Source of the DNA: Alphaproteobacteria bacterium
Lineage (GTDB): Bacteria; Pseudomonadota; Alphaproteobacteria; Paracaedibacterales; CAITNM01
Length of the DNA: 45,611 nt
Reading direction: 5' to 3'
NCBI GenBank assembly: GCA_947487955.1
Contig: CANKYV010000012.1
Span: forward strand, 1-45,611
The translations under genes were made by a program, and so were the position numbers. Below the pieces are notes generated by a model that ran no database searches, was not told the origin of the DNA, and saw only the letters and a list, made by a program, of their open reading frames with translations. Below, in pieces: positions 7,866-16,929 of the stretch; position 1 is the stretch's first letter, and every line of letters starts with the position of its first letter.

Positions 7866-10238
7866 TCATCCAGCATTATCAATAATTATTCTGCAAGCAT
7901 TAACAAATCCTGTCGCTAAAGATTCCTTTCTCTCAGGATAATCTGAGAAGAAAGTAGATATCGTTTTTTCTTTGAGTTCAGCAAGAATTGCTTCTTTTGT
8001 TACATCATTTACATGACTTTGTAAAAAGTGAACAAAATTTGGTGCTTCTTCTTCTAGGTTTGTGAATAGGGTTCCTATAGGTTGATTAGAAAAATATCCA
8101 TAATAACGTTTGGAAAAATATTCATCAGAGCACATTCTCGCTGCTACTTCTGCACATAATTTTGCACCGCGAAGGGTATGAAGAAATGAAGTAAGTTTTA
8201 CTCTTAACAAAATTGGGCCGTCTCTTAAAAAATCCCTTATTTGCTCTGTATTAAAAAAATCAGCCCCACTTTGCTGAATGGTTTCTATCTGATCTTTCTT
8301 ACCATATGGTTGCTGAAGGTGATTAAAGGATACTCCTAATAGATCATTATCGACTATGAATGTAAGAAATTCCTTATCACCGTATCTATAGTCTATAGTT
8401 CTATAGTCTTTGAGTAATGAAAGAATTTCAGATTTTATGTTGTTATTCATTGAACCTTTTTCTTGAATTTTTCGAAATAGCTCCATGGCTATTGATTGTA
8501 TTCTGTTATCTTGCCCATACAAACGCATGGCATCATGAAATAGTTCAACAAGTGTAACGGTTCTTTGGGGTTTAATATGGACTTGTTTAGGCCCATCAAA
8601 TGCTATGACTTGGTTAACTGTAAATGGAATGAGTAAGTTTTCACGACCATTGATTAGTTTCTCTACTACCGTAGCTGCGGATGCCCAGCGATCATTTAGC
8701 GCTCGTGTTAATTCTGTCTGATAAAATCTGCGAAAATCGTTACATAGATCATTTTTTGTAGTAGCTTGAAGAAATCGGGTTAAAAGTTGAGAGGCACCTT
8801 CTGGTACCTCGCAAGGTTGAAATTCACCAGGAGTAGCTACCTTTGGGGCAGCGCTTAATGTGTTGCTTGTGACTTTTAATTTTCGAGAAGGCTCTGGTAA
8901 ATTTACACCAAGCATGCCAAGTCTTTCAGCATCACTTTGTTCTGCGATTGGTTGTGAAGATAATTCACCAGGCGCCTCTGAAAAAACTCTATCAGGTAGT
9001 GATGTATTAATAGTGAGCGCTGCTCTTTTTGCTAATTCTTCAGGTGCTGGCCTATTTGTTCTTTTTCTGAACTTTCTTTGAATTTTTTCTGCTTGTCGTT
9101 GCTGCTCAACATGTACATTTTGTAACATAGTTTCGCGCAATTCGTGTGCAGACATTGCAGGGTTAGCTACTTTCAAATCTGCATATAATAATGCGTTTTT
9201 AATGTTTAAAATACCCTTGCCCCAAAATGCCGGATTATAACTAATGGCTTGTGGGGAACTAGGCTGACCTTCAGTAACATGTAAGGCTCTATGTCCTGAG
9301 CCAAATTCTTGAAAAATATCACGATCAGCTGATTCTAGTAGAATTTCTTTTATGTGAATTGCAGGCAGCATAGGATATTTTGATAGTATTAGCGCAGCAG
9401 CCCCTGATAGTATAGCTGCAGCGTTTGAAGTACCAGTTCCTGGTGAATATTGAGTTGATCCATCTGGTCCAGAGGCAGTTAACACATCATCAGCAACAGC
9501 CCATAAAAAGCTTTCTTGAAACTGTGGATTGTCACCGGGAAAACCTGAAGAGGTCCTTCCTTTATAGTCTTGGCGTAAGTTGCCAACAAAAATAGTAAAT
9601 GGCAATAGCGTACTACAACCTTGCGTGTGAGGATGTATTGATAAATTTTCTCGATTATTACCCGCTGATTTTGTAATTAATATATTGCTATCAGTTGTTA
9701 TTCCCTCAAAAGTTTTTTGAAACCCTTCAACTTCTTCATCACTAAACGAAGCATTAATAATCCTAACGTTTTTAAGTGAAGAAAATACCTGCTGAATTGG
9801 TCTTACACGAATAGTTGATGCAGGGGCGATAGCGTGAATCAAACTTGCCATTGCAGAACCATGATCAACCTTATGCTTAAAACCATCCACGGCTCCTTCT
9901 AAAGATCCTTCCTCTACAAATCCCTTTATATCAGCATGATTAATGCCCGAATCTTCTAATAATAAAACAGTTACTCCACTGCCCAATATTCCAGCTTTAT
10001 GAACCCATTCAGCACCAGATGCAGCAAAAGCTGACGTACCCTTTAAAAATTTGTAATCTTGTCGGCTAATGCCATTTTTTTCTTCGCGAGCTGCTTTTAA
10101 GAGAGCTTGTAAATTAGGCTTTTCTCCAGCAGGTGTCATTCGACTTAAATGCTTTTGGTAATCAAGTCGTGAATCAGTTGTATTCGCTGCTTGAAGAACA
10201 CTGATGGCAATAATTGCAAATGAAATTAGCGTGTTCAT
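7866..10238 (-). CDS. Secreted subtilisin-family (S8) serine protease with C-terminal helical region, copy A
   Basis: I start at the ATG that gives MNTLISFAIIAISVLQA, a good signal peptide; a TTG 15 bases upstream is the alternative. The S8 triad is complete (numbering from the TTG start): D101 in LLLEDSGINH, H131 in VDHGSAMASLIH, S276 in GTGTSNAAAILSG, with oxyanion Asn in SAGNN. The His motif lacks the usual HGT; it reads HGS. After the protease domain (to about 365) comes QAEKIQRKFRKRTNR at 387-401, an exact IQxxxRxxxxR calmodulin-type IQ signature, then a proline-rich linker and about 300 helical residues with no known motif. Copy B lies 78 bases upstream on the same strand. The C-terminal part and the IQ element suggest a role beyond housekeeping proteolysis, perhaps against the host. 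Confidence 0.85.
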   Translation of the reverse strand: MNTLISFAIIAISVLQAANTTDSRLDYQKHLSRMTPAGEKPNLQALLKAAREEKNGISRQDYKFLKGTSAFAASGAEWVHKAGILGSGVTVLLLEDSGINHADIKGFVEEGSLEGAVDGFKHKVDHGSAMASLIHAIAPASTIRVRPIQQVFSSLKNVRIINASFSDEEVEGFQKTFEGITTDSNILITKSAGNNRENLSIHPHTQGCSTLLPFTIFVGNLRQDYKGRTSSGFPGDNPQFQESFLWAVADDVLTASGPDGSTQYSPGTGTSNAAAILSGAAALILSKYPMLPAIHIKEILLESADRDIFQEFGSGHRALHVTEGQPSSPQAISYNPAFWGKGILNIKNALLYADLKVANPAMSAHELRETMLQNVHVEQQRQAEKIQRKFRKRTNRPAPEELAKRAALTINTSLPDRVFSEAPGELSSQPIAEQSDAERLGMLGVNLPEPSRKLKVTSNTLSAAPKVATPGEFQPCEVPEGASQLLTRFLQATTKNDLCNDFRRFYQTELTRALNDRWASAATVVEKLINGRENLLIPFTVNQVIAFDGPKQVHIKPQRTVTLVELFHDAMRLYGQDNRIQSIAMELFRKIQEKGSMNNNIKSEILSLLKDYRTIDYRYGDKEFLTFIVDNDLLGVSFNHLQQPYGKKDQIETIQQSGADFFNTEQIRDFLRDGPILLRVKLTSFLHTLRGAKLCAEVAARMCSDEYFSKRYYGYFSNQPIGTLFTNLEEEAPNFVHFLQSHVNDVTKEAILAELKEKTISTFFSDYPERKESLATGFVNACRIIIDNAG

Positions 10239-10316
10239 GATGTTTAACTGCAAAACATAGAGATTAAGAACATTATACGGGATATTTAATTAACAAATTG
10301 TAAACACTTTTAATGG

Positions 10317-12428
10317 TTAACTGTTTTTATCATTCTCACGTTGAGCTTTTAGAAAGGATTCTAATTCATCTGCACTAAACAAATCTTTACCTCTCATTTT
10401 TCTAATTTCTAAATTATGCATATCAGTTTCCTCGTCATATTTTACTTCAAATGCTTTAAAAGACACTCTCAGCAAATCATTTTGAACAACAAAAGGTAAA
10501 ATTGTTGTATCGTCTTCTTGCTGATTATCTTTCAATAAAGCAAGGATTTCAGCTTTTACAAAATTATTCATTACGTTTCGCTCTTGGATTCCTTTAAATA
10601 AATGCATCGCTATTTGTGCTACCACGCGCTTATCTACATTGTCTCTGTTTCTTACGCTATCGTGAATTAAACCAATAATTGTAACTGGTTCATGAGTGTA
10701 TTTGCTAACGTAAGACACATCAAGTTCTGACCAATCTCTATATAAATATATCACTCGATTAACTTCGAATGGGGTTGTTAGTAATTTTTCATATGTACTA
10801 ATAATCCTTCCTGCTATAGCTTCTGGTGTTTCGAATTGAAGAGAAAACTCACTAAGGAAAAAATCATAAAAAGTTTTTTCCAACTTATATTTATCAGCTC
10901 GTATAAATGCGGCTAGTTTTTCTGAAGCATTTTTTGGTACTTTGCAAGGTTGCCATTCACTAAGAGTAAGAGTTTGAGCGTAGGTGTAGCTCGTACTTCT
11001 AATGTTGCGCGTATCTTTAGGTAATGTTATTCCTAACTTTTCTAGTCTTTCATCATCGGTTAATTCTCTAATAGGTTTTGAAAATGATTTTCTTGGTATA
11101 TAGTTTGACGCTTCTTCAAATTTTCTACTTGGTAAAGCTACATTAAGTGTAAGGGTAGGGCGCATTAATATTTCTTCAGCTGTTAATGTATTTCTGCTTC
11201 TAAAAACTCTTTGAATTTTTTCTGCTTTTACTTGTTGTTTAATATTTAAAAATCTCAGCATGCGTTCTCTTAAATCATTAATAGACATTTCAGGATGGGC
11301 TATCTTTAATCGTGCATATAACAAAGCATTCTTAATATTTAAGATGCCCTTACCCCAAAACTTGGGATTATAAGCAACTATTGGAGTATGCTCTTTCTGT
11401 ATAGTGGAAAGCGAATCAACTCCTTTTCTTGCTTGGCTCTGCTGACGATAATAAGCAACAGAAGTATCTGGAATATGTAAGGCTCTATAACCAGATCCAT
11501 ACTCTTGAAAAATATCACGGTCCGCTGATTCAAGTAAAATCTCCTTTACTTCTTTTATGTTTAAGGTAGGGTGCTTTGATAGTATTAGTGCAGCCGCTGC
11601 TGATAGTATAGCTGCAGAATTTGAAGTCCCTGATGTTGGTGAATACTCGGTTGATTCATCGGGACCTGTGGCTGTTAATACCTTATTACCTACAACCCAT
11701 AAAAAACTTTGCTGAAATTTTGAACTTTCACCTGGAAACCCAGAAGATGTTCTCGTTTTATAATCTTGGCGTAAGTTACCAGCAAAAATTGTGAAAGCAA
11801 GTAGCCTGTCACAATTTCGCGTATAAGGATGCGTCGATAAATCTTCTTGATCATTTCCCGAGGCGTTTACAATGAGTACATTATCGTTAGTAGCTATGTT
11901 TGAAAAACAGTGGCTAAATCCTTCTAGCTCTTCACTACCAAAAGAAGCATTAATCACGCGTACGCCAGAAAGAGATATATCTACCTCATCAATAGGCCGT
12001 ACTCGAATAATGGCTTCAGGTGCAACAGCATGAATTAAACTCGCCATTGCAGAACCATGATCAGCCATTTCATAGGGGTGTGAAATTGGCGTTTCTGGAG
12101 ATCCTGCTTCTACAATTTTTCTCATGTCTGAGTGATTAATACCAGAATTTTCCAACAACAAAACAGTTACGCCATTACCTCGTATACCATCTTCATGAGC
12201 CCACGCTGTGCCAGGTGCAGCACAAGCAGATGTACCTTTTAAAAATTGGTAATCCTGCCAACTTATTCCATTTTCGTCATTTCGTGCAGCCTCTAAAAGA
12301 TCCGGGCGATAAGGCTTGTTCGAAAAAGAACCCATTCCACTTAAATGCTTTTGATAATCAAGAAATGGATCGATCGTAGATGCGTGCAAAGCACTAAAAA
12401 TAAACAACCATAAAATCAACACGACCAT
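10317..12428 (-). CDS. Secreted subtilisin-like protein, copy B, catalytic Asp replaced by Asn
   Basis: 703 residues, signal peptide MVVLILWLFIFSALHA. It is co-linear with copy A: DYQKHLSGM, GISWQDYQFLKGTSA, VTVLLLENSGINH, ADHGSAMASLIH, NASGND and GTSNSAAIL align one to one. The S8 Asp is N94 (codon AAT; the same position in copy A is GAT), while H124 and S269 remain. Loss of this Asp is expected to reduce activity strongly. The IQ-like element is AEKIQRVFRSRN, with I, Q and the first R kept but not the last basic residue. The C-terminal half is divergent and shorter than in copy A. Possible roles are a regulator or inhibitor partner of copy A, or a protein under decay, though the long intact frame argues against simple decay. 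Confidence 0.82.
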   Translation of the reverse strand: MVVLILWLFIFSALHASTIDPFLDYQKHLSGMGSFSNKPYRPDLLEAARNDENGISWQDYQFLKGTSACAAPGTAWAHEDGIRGNGVTVLLLENSGINHSDMRKIVEAGSPETPISHPYEMADHGSAMASLIHAVAPEAIIRVRPIDEVDISLSGVRVINASFGSEELEGFSHCFSNIATNDNVLIVNASGNDQEDLSTHPYTRNCDRLLAFTIFAGNLRQDYKTRTSSGFPGESSKFQQSFLWVVGNKVLTATGPDESTEYSPTSGTSNSAAILSAAAALILSKHPTLNIKEVKEILLESADRDIFQEYGSGYRALHIPDTSVAYYRQQSQARKGVDSLSTIQKEHTPIVAYNPKFWGKGILNIKNALLYARLKIAHPEMSINDLRERMLRFLNIKQQVKAEKIQRVFRSRNTLTAEEILMRPTLTLNVALPSRKFEEASNYIPRKSFSKPIRELTDDERLEKLGITLPKDTRNIRSTSYTYAQTLTLSEWQPCKVPKNASEKLAAFIRADKYKLEKTFYDFFLSEFSLQFETPEAIAGRIISTYEKLLTTPFEVNRVIYLYRDWSELDVSYVSKYTHEPVTIIGLIHDSVRNRDNVDKRVVAQIAMHLFKGIQERNVMNNFVKAEILALLKDNQQEDDTTILPFVVQNDLLRVSFKAFEVKYDEETDMHNLEIRKMRGKDLFSADELESFLKAQRENDKNS

Positions 12429-12503
12429 AGCTGTTTTGAAAAAGATTTGATAAGTAAATTATGAAATCAATAAGTTAAAAAAAAATTAAATGGTGATGAT
12501 GCC

Positions 12504-13166
12504 CTAAATATTAATAGCTTCATCAGCCATTTTTACCGTCTCATCCATCGCGTGCTGAAGCGACTCTCTTAGTTGTTCAAGATCCTTTGATGGCGCAACC
12601 GGCGTTCCTATCACAAACACACCTTTACAAAATGGTTTTGCAAAACGAAAATGATCCCAAGTGCGCAAACGTTTCATAGGTTTACAGCTATATGCTAAAG
12701 GAAGAATATCAACCTGAGCCAGACGCGCTATTTGCAAAACACCATCAGATACTTGTTCTCTAGGCCCTCTGGGTCCATCAGGCGTTATGCCAATTATGGA
12801 ATTTTGTTTTAAGGCTTGAAGTATTTGGCGTACTGCTTCAAAACCTTGTTTATTCGTTGATCCTGCAATCGTTTGAATACCAAAATGTTTCACCGTTTTT
12901 GAAATAATTTTTCCATCTCGATGATTTGAAATCAGCATATAGACAGAAATTTTCCACTGCAAAGCACACGCCAACATTAATAAGTGCCCATGCCAGAACG
13001 ACACAATAAAAGGCTTGTTTTGTGCCACGTACCTATCAATAATTTCGGAATTTTTAAATTCCCAGCGACTTGTTGCAAACACAAGTTTAATGTAAAGAGA
13101 AGCAATAAACGCAAGCATATCTTGAACAAACATACTTCGTAAAACTTTGGTAAGAAGTGATTTCAT
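12504..13166 (-). CDS. DUF374-family lysophospholipid acyltransferase-like protein
   Basis: The 220-residue protein shows the DUF374 signature set: SFWHGHLLML (acyltransferase His, residues about 56-65), ISNHRDGKII, GSTNKQGFEA and TPDGPRGPRE, followed by LPLAYSC. This family acts in the inner membrane and is thought to add acyl chains to lipid A-like or phospholipid acceptors; in many proteobacteria it sits near kdtA or lpx genes, which are absent here. I start at the second in-frame Met (MKSLLTKVLRS); an upstream TTG would add four residues. It diverges from the secreted protein at 13304. Confidence 0.82.
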   Translation of the reverse strand: MKSLLTKVLRSMFVQDMLAFIASLYIKLVFATSRWEFKNSEIIDRYVAQNKPFIVSFWHGHLLMLACALQWKISVYMLISNHRDGKIISKTVKHFGIQTIAGSTNKQGFEAVRQILQALKQNSIIGITPDGPRGPREQVSDGVLQIARLAQVDILPLAYSCKPMKRLRTWDHFRFAKPFCKGVFVIGTPVAPSKDLEQLRESLQHAMDETVKMADEAINI

Positions 13167-13303
13167 GTCACTTTTCAAGCAATGCTAATAATTGAAAAAA
13201 GGTTAGCATAATTGCTATGTAATTACAGCTTAATTGCGTTTTTGTTGCGCCTGGATTTCTTTTTTGCAAGCATTAAAAAAGGAGATACGTAAAACGGTAC
13301 TAT

Positions 13304-13999
13304 ATGAACATTTTGTTATGCATTATTTCAGTGGTTTTTTTTAAAGTTTTCGCTATGGATCAAGAGAGCAATGGATGGATTCATATTGATGAAGAAATTC
13401 AACCTCCCGCAGAGCAAGAATTTAAAATGGGGTATCAGCGCTTTACTGCTGAAAATCCAGGACCTCAACTAAATCAAAAATTTTCAAAGTTGCTACATGA
13501 TTCACGTGTAAAAATTATTAGCTCTCACTTGCAAGGTGTTATTCCTATTTTATTAAAAGGTCTTGGAGAATCATATGCAACCTCGCAAGAACAACAGGTT
13601 ATTGCTATGTATTTTTTAAATCGCAAAAAAGAAGGCGAAGAAGCGTATTATTTAAAGGATGAGCAGCGCCGACAAATAGCTGCTGTTATTATGAGGCGCC
13701 TTCAAAACCCCTCCATACATATGTCACAGAAAATTCTAGAAGCTATGCTGATTCTTGATACAGAAGCTCTTCGCAAAAAGAAGGGTGAATATGTTTTTAA
13801 AACAGAAGATGATGAAAAAGGTACTGCAATTTCTCTCAATTGTTGCCCACATCTTTTGAGCTACGATGATTTTAATGAAATAGCGGGATCTCTCGTGGCG
13901 TACATTTTTAAAGAACCTCTGACCGAATCAGAACGTTATGCACGCTATATGCAGTGTAGCATGTGGCGATATACTGGCATTTATTTTGAAGAGCGGTAG
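13304..13999 (+). CDS. Secreted protein sharing a C-terminal module with the 14286 product
   Basis: Signal peptide MNILLCIISVVFFKVFAMD, then about 210 residues. From FTAENPGP to FKEPLTES it aligns with the last 210 residues of the 685-residue protein encoded downstream: F[ST]AENPxP, IPILLxxL, FxLNR[RK]xE, L.....Q R, ILD, and a late AxxLxxYI. So it is either a stand-alone version of that module or a truncated paralogue. There is no catalytic motif. Mostly helical. A GGAG lies about 20 bases before the ATG, too far for a standard Shine-Dalgarno. Confidence 0.65.
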   Translation: MNILLCIISVVFFKVFAMDQESNGWIHIDEEIQPPAEQEFKMGYQRFTAENPGPQLNQKFSKLLHDSRVKIISSHLQGVIPILLKGLGESYATSQEQQVIAMYFLNRKKEGEEAYYLKDEQRRQIAAVIMRRLQNPSIHMSQKILEAMLILDTEALRKKKGEYVFKTEDDEKGTAISLNCCPHLLSYDDFNEIAGSLVAYIFKEPLTESERYARYMQCSMWRYTGIYFEER

Positions 14000-14040
14000 T
14001 GTGATTGAGGTTTTTCTGAGTATTTATTCAAACACATACA

Positions 14041-14072
14041 ATTGCGAGCCCAAGGGACGTGGCAACTCAGTA
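14041..14072. repeat. Dispersed palindromic repeat, copy 2
   Basis: ATTGCGAGCCCAAGGGACGTGGCAACTCAG: the CATTGCGAGCC head and CGTGGCAA-CTCAG tail of the family, with a short stem. It lies in the gap between two related secreted-protein genes. Confidence 0.55.
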
Positions 14073-14202
14073 AACTAGAATTACACAACGCGCACATAGA
14101 ACAGAAAATCACTATTAGTCATGCCTATCAATTTTTATAGGTTGTCTTTTTATGCTTTTGTTATTATCTGTGAACAATAAATTTATTTTGTGTTGAGGAA
14201 CT

Positions 14203-14304
14203 CGTGTCAGTCTGAGTCTTCAAATAAGGCGCGAGAATCCAGTTCTATAGCATCAATAGTAATAAAATTTTTGGAGATTAACTTTATGAAAAAGCGATTT
14301 TTTG
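14203..14304 (+). repeat. Palindromic repeat copy 3 plus a start-region block, duplicated at 16464-16564
   Basis: GTCAGTCTGAGTCTTCAAAT... to AATCCAGTTCTATAGCATC is a variant of the palindromic family. It continues into a TTGGAGATTAACTTT Shine-Dalgarno region and the first codons ATGAAAAAGCGATTTTTTG of the following gene. About 100 bases are repeated near 16464 with three substitutions and one indel, so the repeat has spread together with a translation start. Confidence 0.8.
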
Positions 14305-16343
14305 CCTGTGCATTTTGGGTGTTAAGCCTAAGTAGCCTTTGCGCAACTACAGCAACTACTGAGCCTGATCTCACCTCACTAACATCCCATAATTTGTATG
14401 AGGCATTTCAAGATTTTGTTGCGTATCGTGATGCACACCCTGAAGCTTTTGATGCAACGATTCAACCAGTCATAGCCTTTGCTTATGAGCTAGGGCAAGA
14501 AAGATATAAGCAAGAGTTGGCATTTCAAATGCTGAATAGTGATGAAATTGATCCAAGAAACTTCTCAGAAATTGATCGTGAAACGGTTCGTAGCATCATT
14601 AGGAGAAGCCCATTTAAAGATACAGTTTCAGTTATTGAAAGTCCTGTCACAAAATCATGGCTTGTAGACATGATTTATACTGTCATACCCAGAAATGAAG
14701 ATTTTTTGAGCGTTGCGAAACTAGCGTACAGTGATGATGTTGCTACCAAAAGGCAAGGGGCATTAGCTCTTTTTGAGTTAATGAGTAACGACTCTACAGA
14801 GATTACTATTAAACGATTTTTAGCTGCATACGCTATGAATCTTCGTGATGGTGACCATAAAAGTTTTCTAGGCGATGAGCAGCTAGAAGCCGCTCGTCAG
14901 ATTCTAACTGATGCCATAAATGATGACGGCTCTTATGTCGCTGATAAAATATTCTTTGCAAATGCGTTGATAGTATATGCCTTTGTTGATGAGAGAACAG
15001 AAGAACAAAGACGTGCTATTCTTGATATACTAGATATATTAACGCAGAGAGAGGATGTGTCGTTACAGCAAAGGATTAATATTACAGCAGCCTTTGTTTA
15101 TTCTGCTCATACTTCCTTAGTGAGAGAAGAAAAACGACGCGAATCAATAGCACTAATCATACGTGAATCCAGCAGAACGAGAAATTTTTCTGTACTTAAT
15201 GCCCTCTATCCCTTTATTCTTGATGAAAATAATCGTTCTTTAACATCGCAAACACAGCGAGATCAGCTAGGTACATATTTATTGGGTTGTATGCGTAATG
15301 GACGTGATTATCAAAAAATCAACGTTGCGCAGCTTTTGTCTTTTTGTACAATTTTTTCTCTTGAAAGTAACGACGTGCTAGCAACTTTTAATGCTAAAAA
15401 AGAAGCAGCAGAAACATGTTATGCTCTTTTAAGTCATTCGTTTTTAACATCAAAAGAGCACTTTAATTTGGCCAGAAATATTTTATATATGTTTCATAAG
15501 AGTGCAGAGAATTGTTCTGCTGTAGCTACTACAGAAATGAAAAGAGCAGCTGCACAACGAATGGTAAGTTTAATAAAATTACCTGAATTGAGTCATTGGT
15601 GTAGATCAGATTTAGTACAGAACATTTTAAATCAAACAGATGAGAAGCAGCAGCGTTTTGCTTCACACGAAGAAATTTCTGAAGCAATTGAGTGTGGAGT
15701 GATGCTTTTAACTTCAGGCACTCTTGATGAGCAAACAAAATTTTCGTTAGCTAGCAGCATATTTAGTGCAGAAAATCCAGAACCTCGCATACTGCCAGAT
15801 TTTCCTTGGGTACGTACGAGTCCACATCCTTTTGCAACGAGTGCACAATTGCAATTAATCATTCCAATTTTACTTAGCAATTTAAATGCAGAGTATGTAA
15901 GCGATTATGAACGTGACTATTTGACTCAGTTTATCCTAAACAGGAGAATAGAAGACGGTATTCATAATCTTGCAACGCGAGAGCAAAGACTGGATGCATT
16001 GGATTATTATATAACGCGAATGAATAATGAGGAACGACCCATTTATACACGCGAAGAAGATGCGAAGCTAATTTTAGATGCGAAAGATGAATGTACAGAG
16101 GGGCGTCTCAGAGGCTTTACTGGTAATGGGGTTATTTTAGGTGATGCTCCTTATCTTGCGAAACCTGAAGATCTCAAAAGAGCAGTCGATCTTATAATGG
16201 ATTATATAACTAATGAAAAAGCTTCCGGTTCGCAAAAGTGGGATAGGTGGTTAAGATCAGGAATATGCTTTCATATGAAATTATTGTCAGAAGAGCAACG
16301 TGCTGCCATTGTAACAGTTCGTCAAAATAACAATTCGGAATGA
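14286..16343 (+). CDS. Large secreted helical protein of unknown function
   Basis: Start at the ATG preceded by TTGGAGATT (Shine-Dalgarno GGAG, 9 bases). The 32 residues upstream in frame are read through a palindromic repeat and are not part of the protein. Signal peptide MKKRFFACAFWVLSLSSLCA. The mature 660 residues look like repeated helical pairs (for instance LLSHSFLTSKEHFNLARNIL, VMLLTSGTLDEQTKFSLASS, LTQFILNRRIEDG), which would fit an alpha-solenoid, but I cannot assign HEAT, ARM or TPR. The last 210 residues are homologous to the 13304 product. No catalytic motif is visible. A candidate host-interaction or scaffold protein. Confidence 0.65.
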   Translation: MKKRFFACAFWVLSLSSLCATTATTEPDLTSLTSHNLYEAFQDFVAYRDAHPEAFDATIQPVIAFAYELGQERYKQELAFQMLNSDEIDPRNFSEIDRETVRSIIRRSPFKDTVSVIESPVTKSWLVDMIYTVIPRNEDFLSVAKLAYSDDVATKRQGALALFELMSNDSTEITIKRFLAAYAMNLRDGDHKSFLGDEQLEAARQILTDAINDDGSYVADKIFFANALIVYAFVDERTEEQRRAILDILDILTQREDVSLQQRINITAAFVYSAHTSLVREEKRRESIALIIRESSRTRNFSVLNALYPFILDENNRSLTSQTQRDQLGTYLLGCMRNGRDYQKINVAQLLSFCTIFSLESNDVLATFNAKKEAAETCYALLSHSFLTSKEHFNLARNILYMFHKSAENCSAVATTEMKRAAAQRMVSLIKLPELSHWCRSDLVQNILNQTDEKQQRFASHEEISEAIECGVMLLTSGTLDEQTKFSLASSIFSAENPEPRILPDFPWVRTSPHPFATSAQLQLIIPILLSNLNAEYVSDYERDYLTQFILNRRIEDGIHNLATREQRLDALDYYITRMNNEERPIYTREEDAKLILDAKDECTEGRLRGFTGNGVILGDAPYLAKPEDLKRAVDLIMDYITNEKASGSQKWDRWLRSGICFHMKLLSEEQRAAIVTVRQNNNSE

Positions 16344-16463
16344 GCGCATCTTACAGTACCGTCTTCTTTTCCTGCTGGTTTTGGGGAAATGAATGTTAAA
16401 AAAAACTCTCTTTATTCAAAAGATGTTTTTGCTTAAAAAATTGCTAGGTTAACTGGATTTCTT

Positions 16464-16564
16464 GCGTCATTCTGAGTCTTCAAATAAGGCGCCAGAATCC
16501 AATTCTATAGCATCAATAGTATAAAATTTTTGGAGATTAACTTTATGAAAAAGCGATTTTTTGT
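16464..16564 (+). repeat. Palindromic repeat copy 4 plus duplicated start block
   Basis: Second copy of the roughly 100-base block seen at 14203-14304. It includes the head GTCATTCTGAGTC, the CATCAATAGTA tail, the TTGGAGATT Shine-Dalgarno and ATGAAAAAGCG. Identity stops sharply after the sixth codon (TTT TTT G). Confidence 0.8.
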
Positions 16565-16643
16565 GAATTTACTTTATGCAAGAGAAGAAGAAAGTAATGA
16601 AGCAAATGCGCAACCACGTGGATGTTTAGCAACGTCGGAATAA
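16545..16643 (+). pseudogene. Internal-deletion stub of a secreted-protein gene
   Basis: A 32-codon frame starts with the same six residues (MKKRFF) and Shine-Dalgarno as the 14286 gene, then jumps to VNLLYAREEESNEANAQPR and stops. The signal peptide is broken after residue 6. The simplest reading is that a paralogue of the 14286 gene lost its middle, leaving the start and a C-terminal tail. The tail does not clearly match the intact gene's end. Confidence 0.5.
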
Positions 16644-16653
16644 CGTAGAAAAA

Positions 16654-16836
16654 TTATTGAAAATTTTCATCAATACTTAGCGCTTTCGGCCTCCTGGAAA
16701 ACGATTCTTCAGTAGTTACTACTCCAAGTTTTCCAATAATATTCCTTTTGTCTGCACCCACATCTACATGCTCACTGCATTGTCCTTGATACAATAAAAA
16801 TAAGGTGAAAATAACAACTAGTTTAAAGATAATCAT
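16654..16836 (-). CDS. Small secreted peptide
   Basis: 60 residues: MIIFKLVVIFTLFLLYQGQCS is a convincing signal peptide, possibly with a lipobox-like QGQC. The mature part is short, EHVDVGADKRNIIGKLGVVT..., with no motif I know. It has a weak GGG before the ATG and sits in a decay zone next to an IS relic, so it could also be the 5' remnant of a longer gene. Confidence 0.35.
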   Translation of the reverse strand: MIIFKLVVIFTLFLLYQGQCSEHVDVGADKRNIIGKLGVVTTEESFSRRPKALSIDENFQ

Positions 16837-16929
16837 TTTGATTTACCCAAGCTTAAGAATTAAAAAAACAGTAACCTAATGCGAAAAAAAATTTAACGTA
16901 GAAAGTGATGAAAAACAAATTAAAATTTT

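Noticed and set aside
8860-9081. Plus-strand ORF inside subtilase copy A
   Set aside because: Mirror of a low-complexity linker; no independent support.
14190-14285. N-terminal extension of the 685-residue protein
   Set aside because: It is translated palindromic repeat; the internal ATG has a good Shine-Dalgarno and signal peptide.
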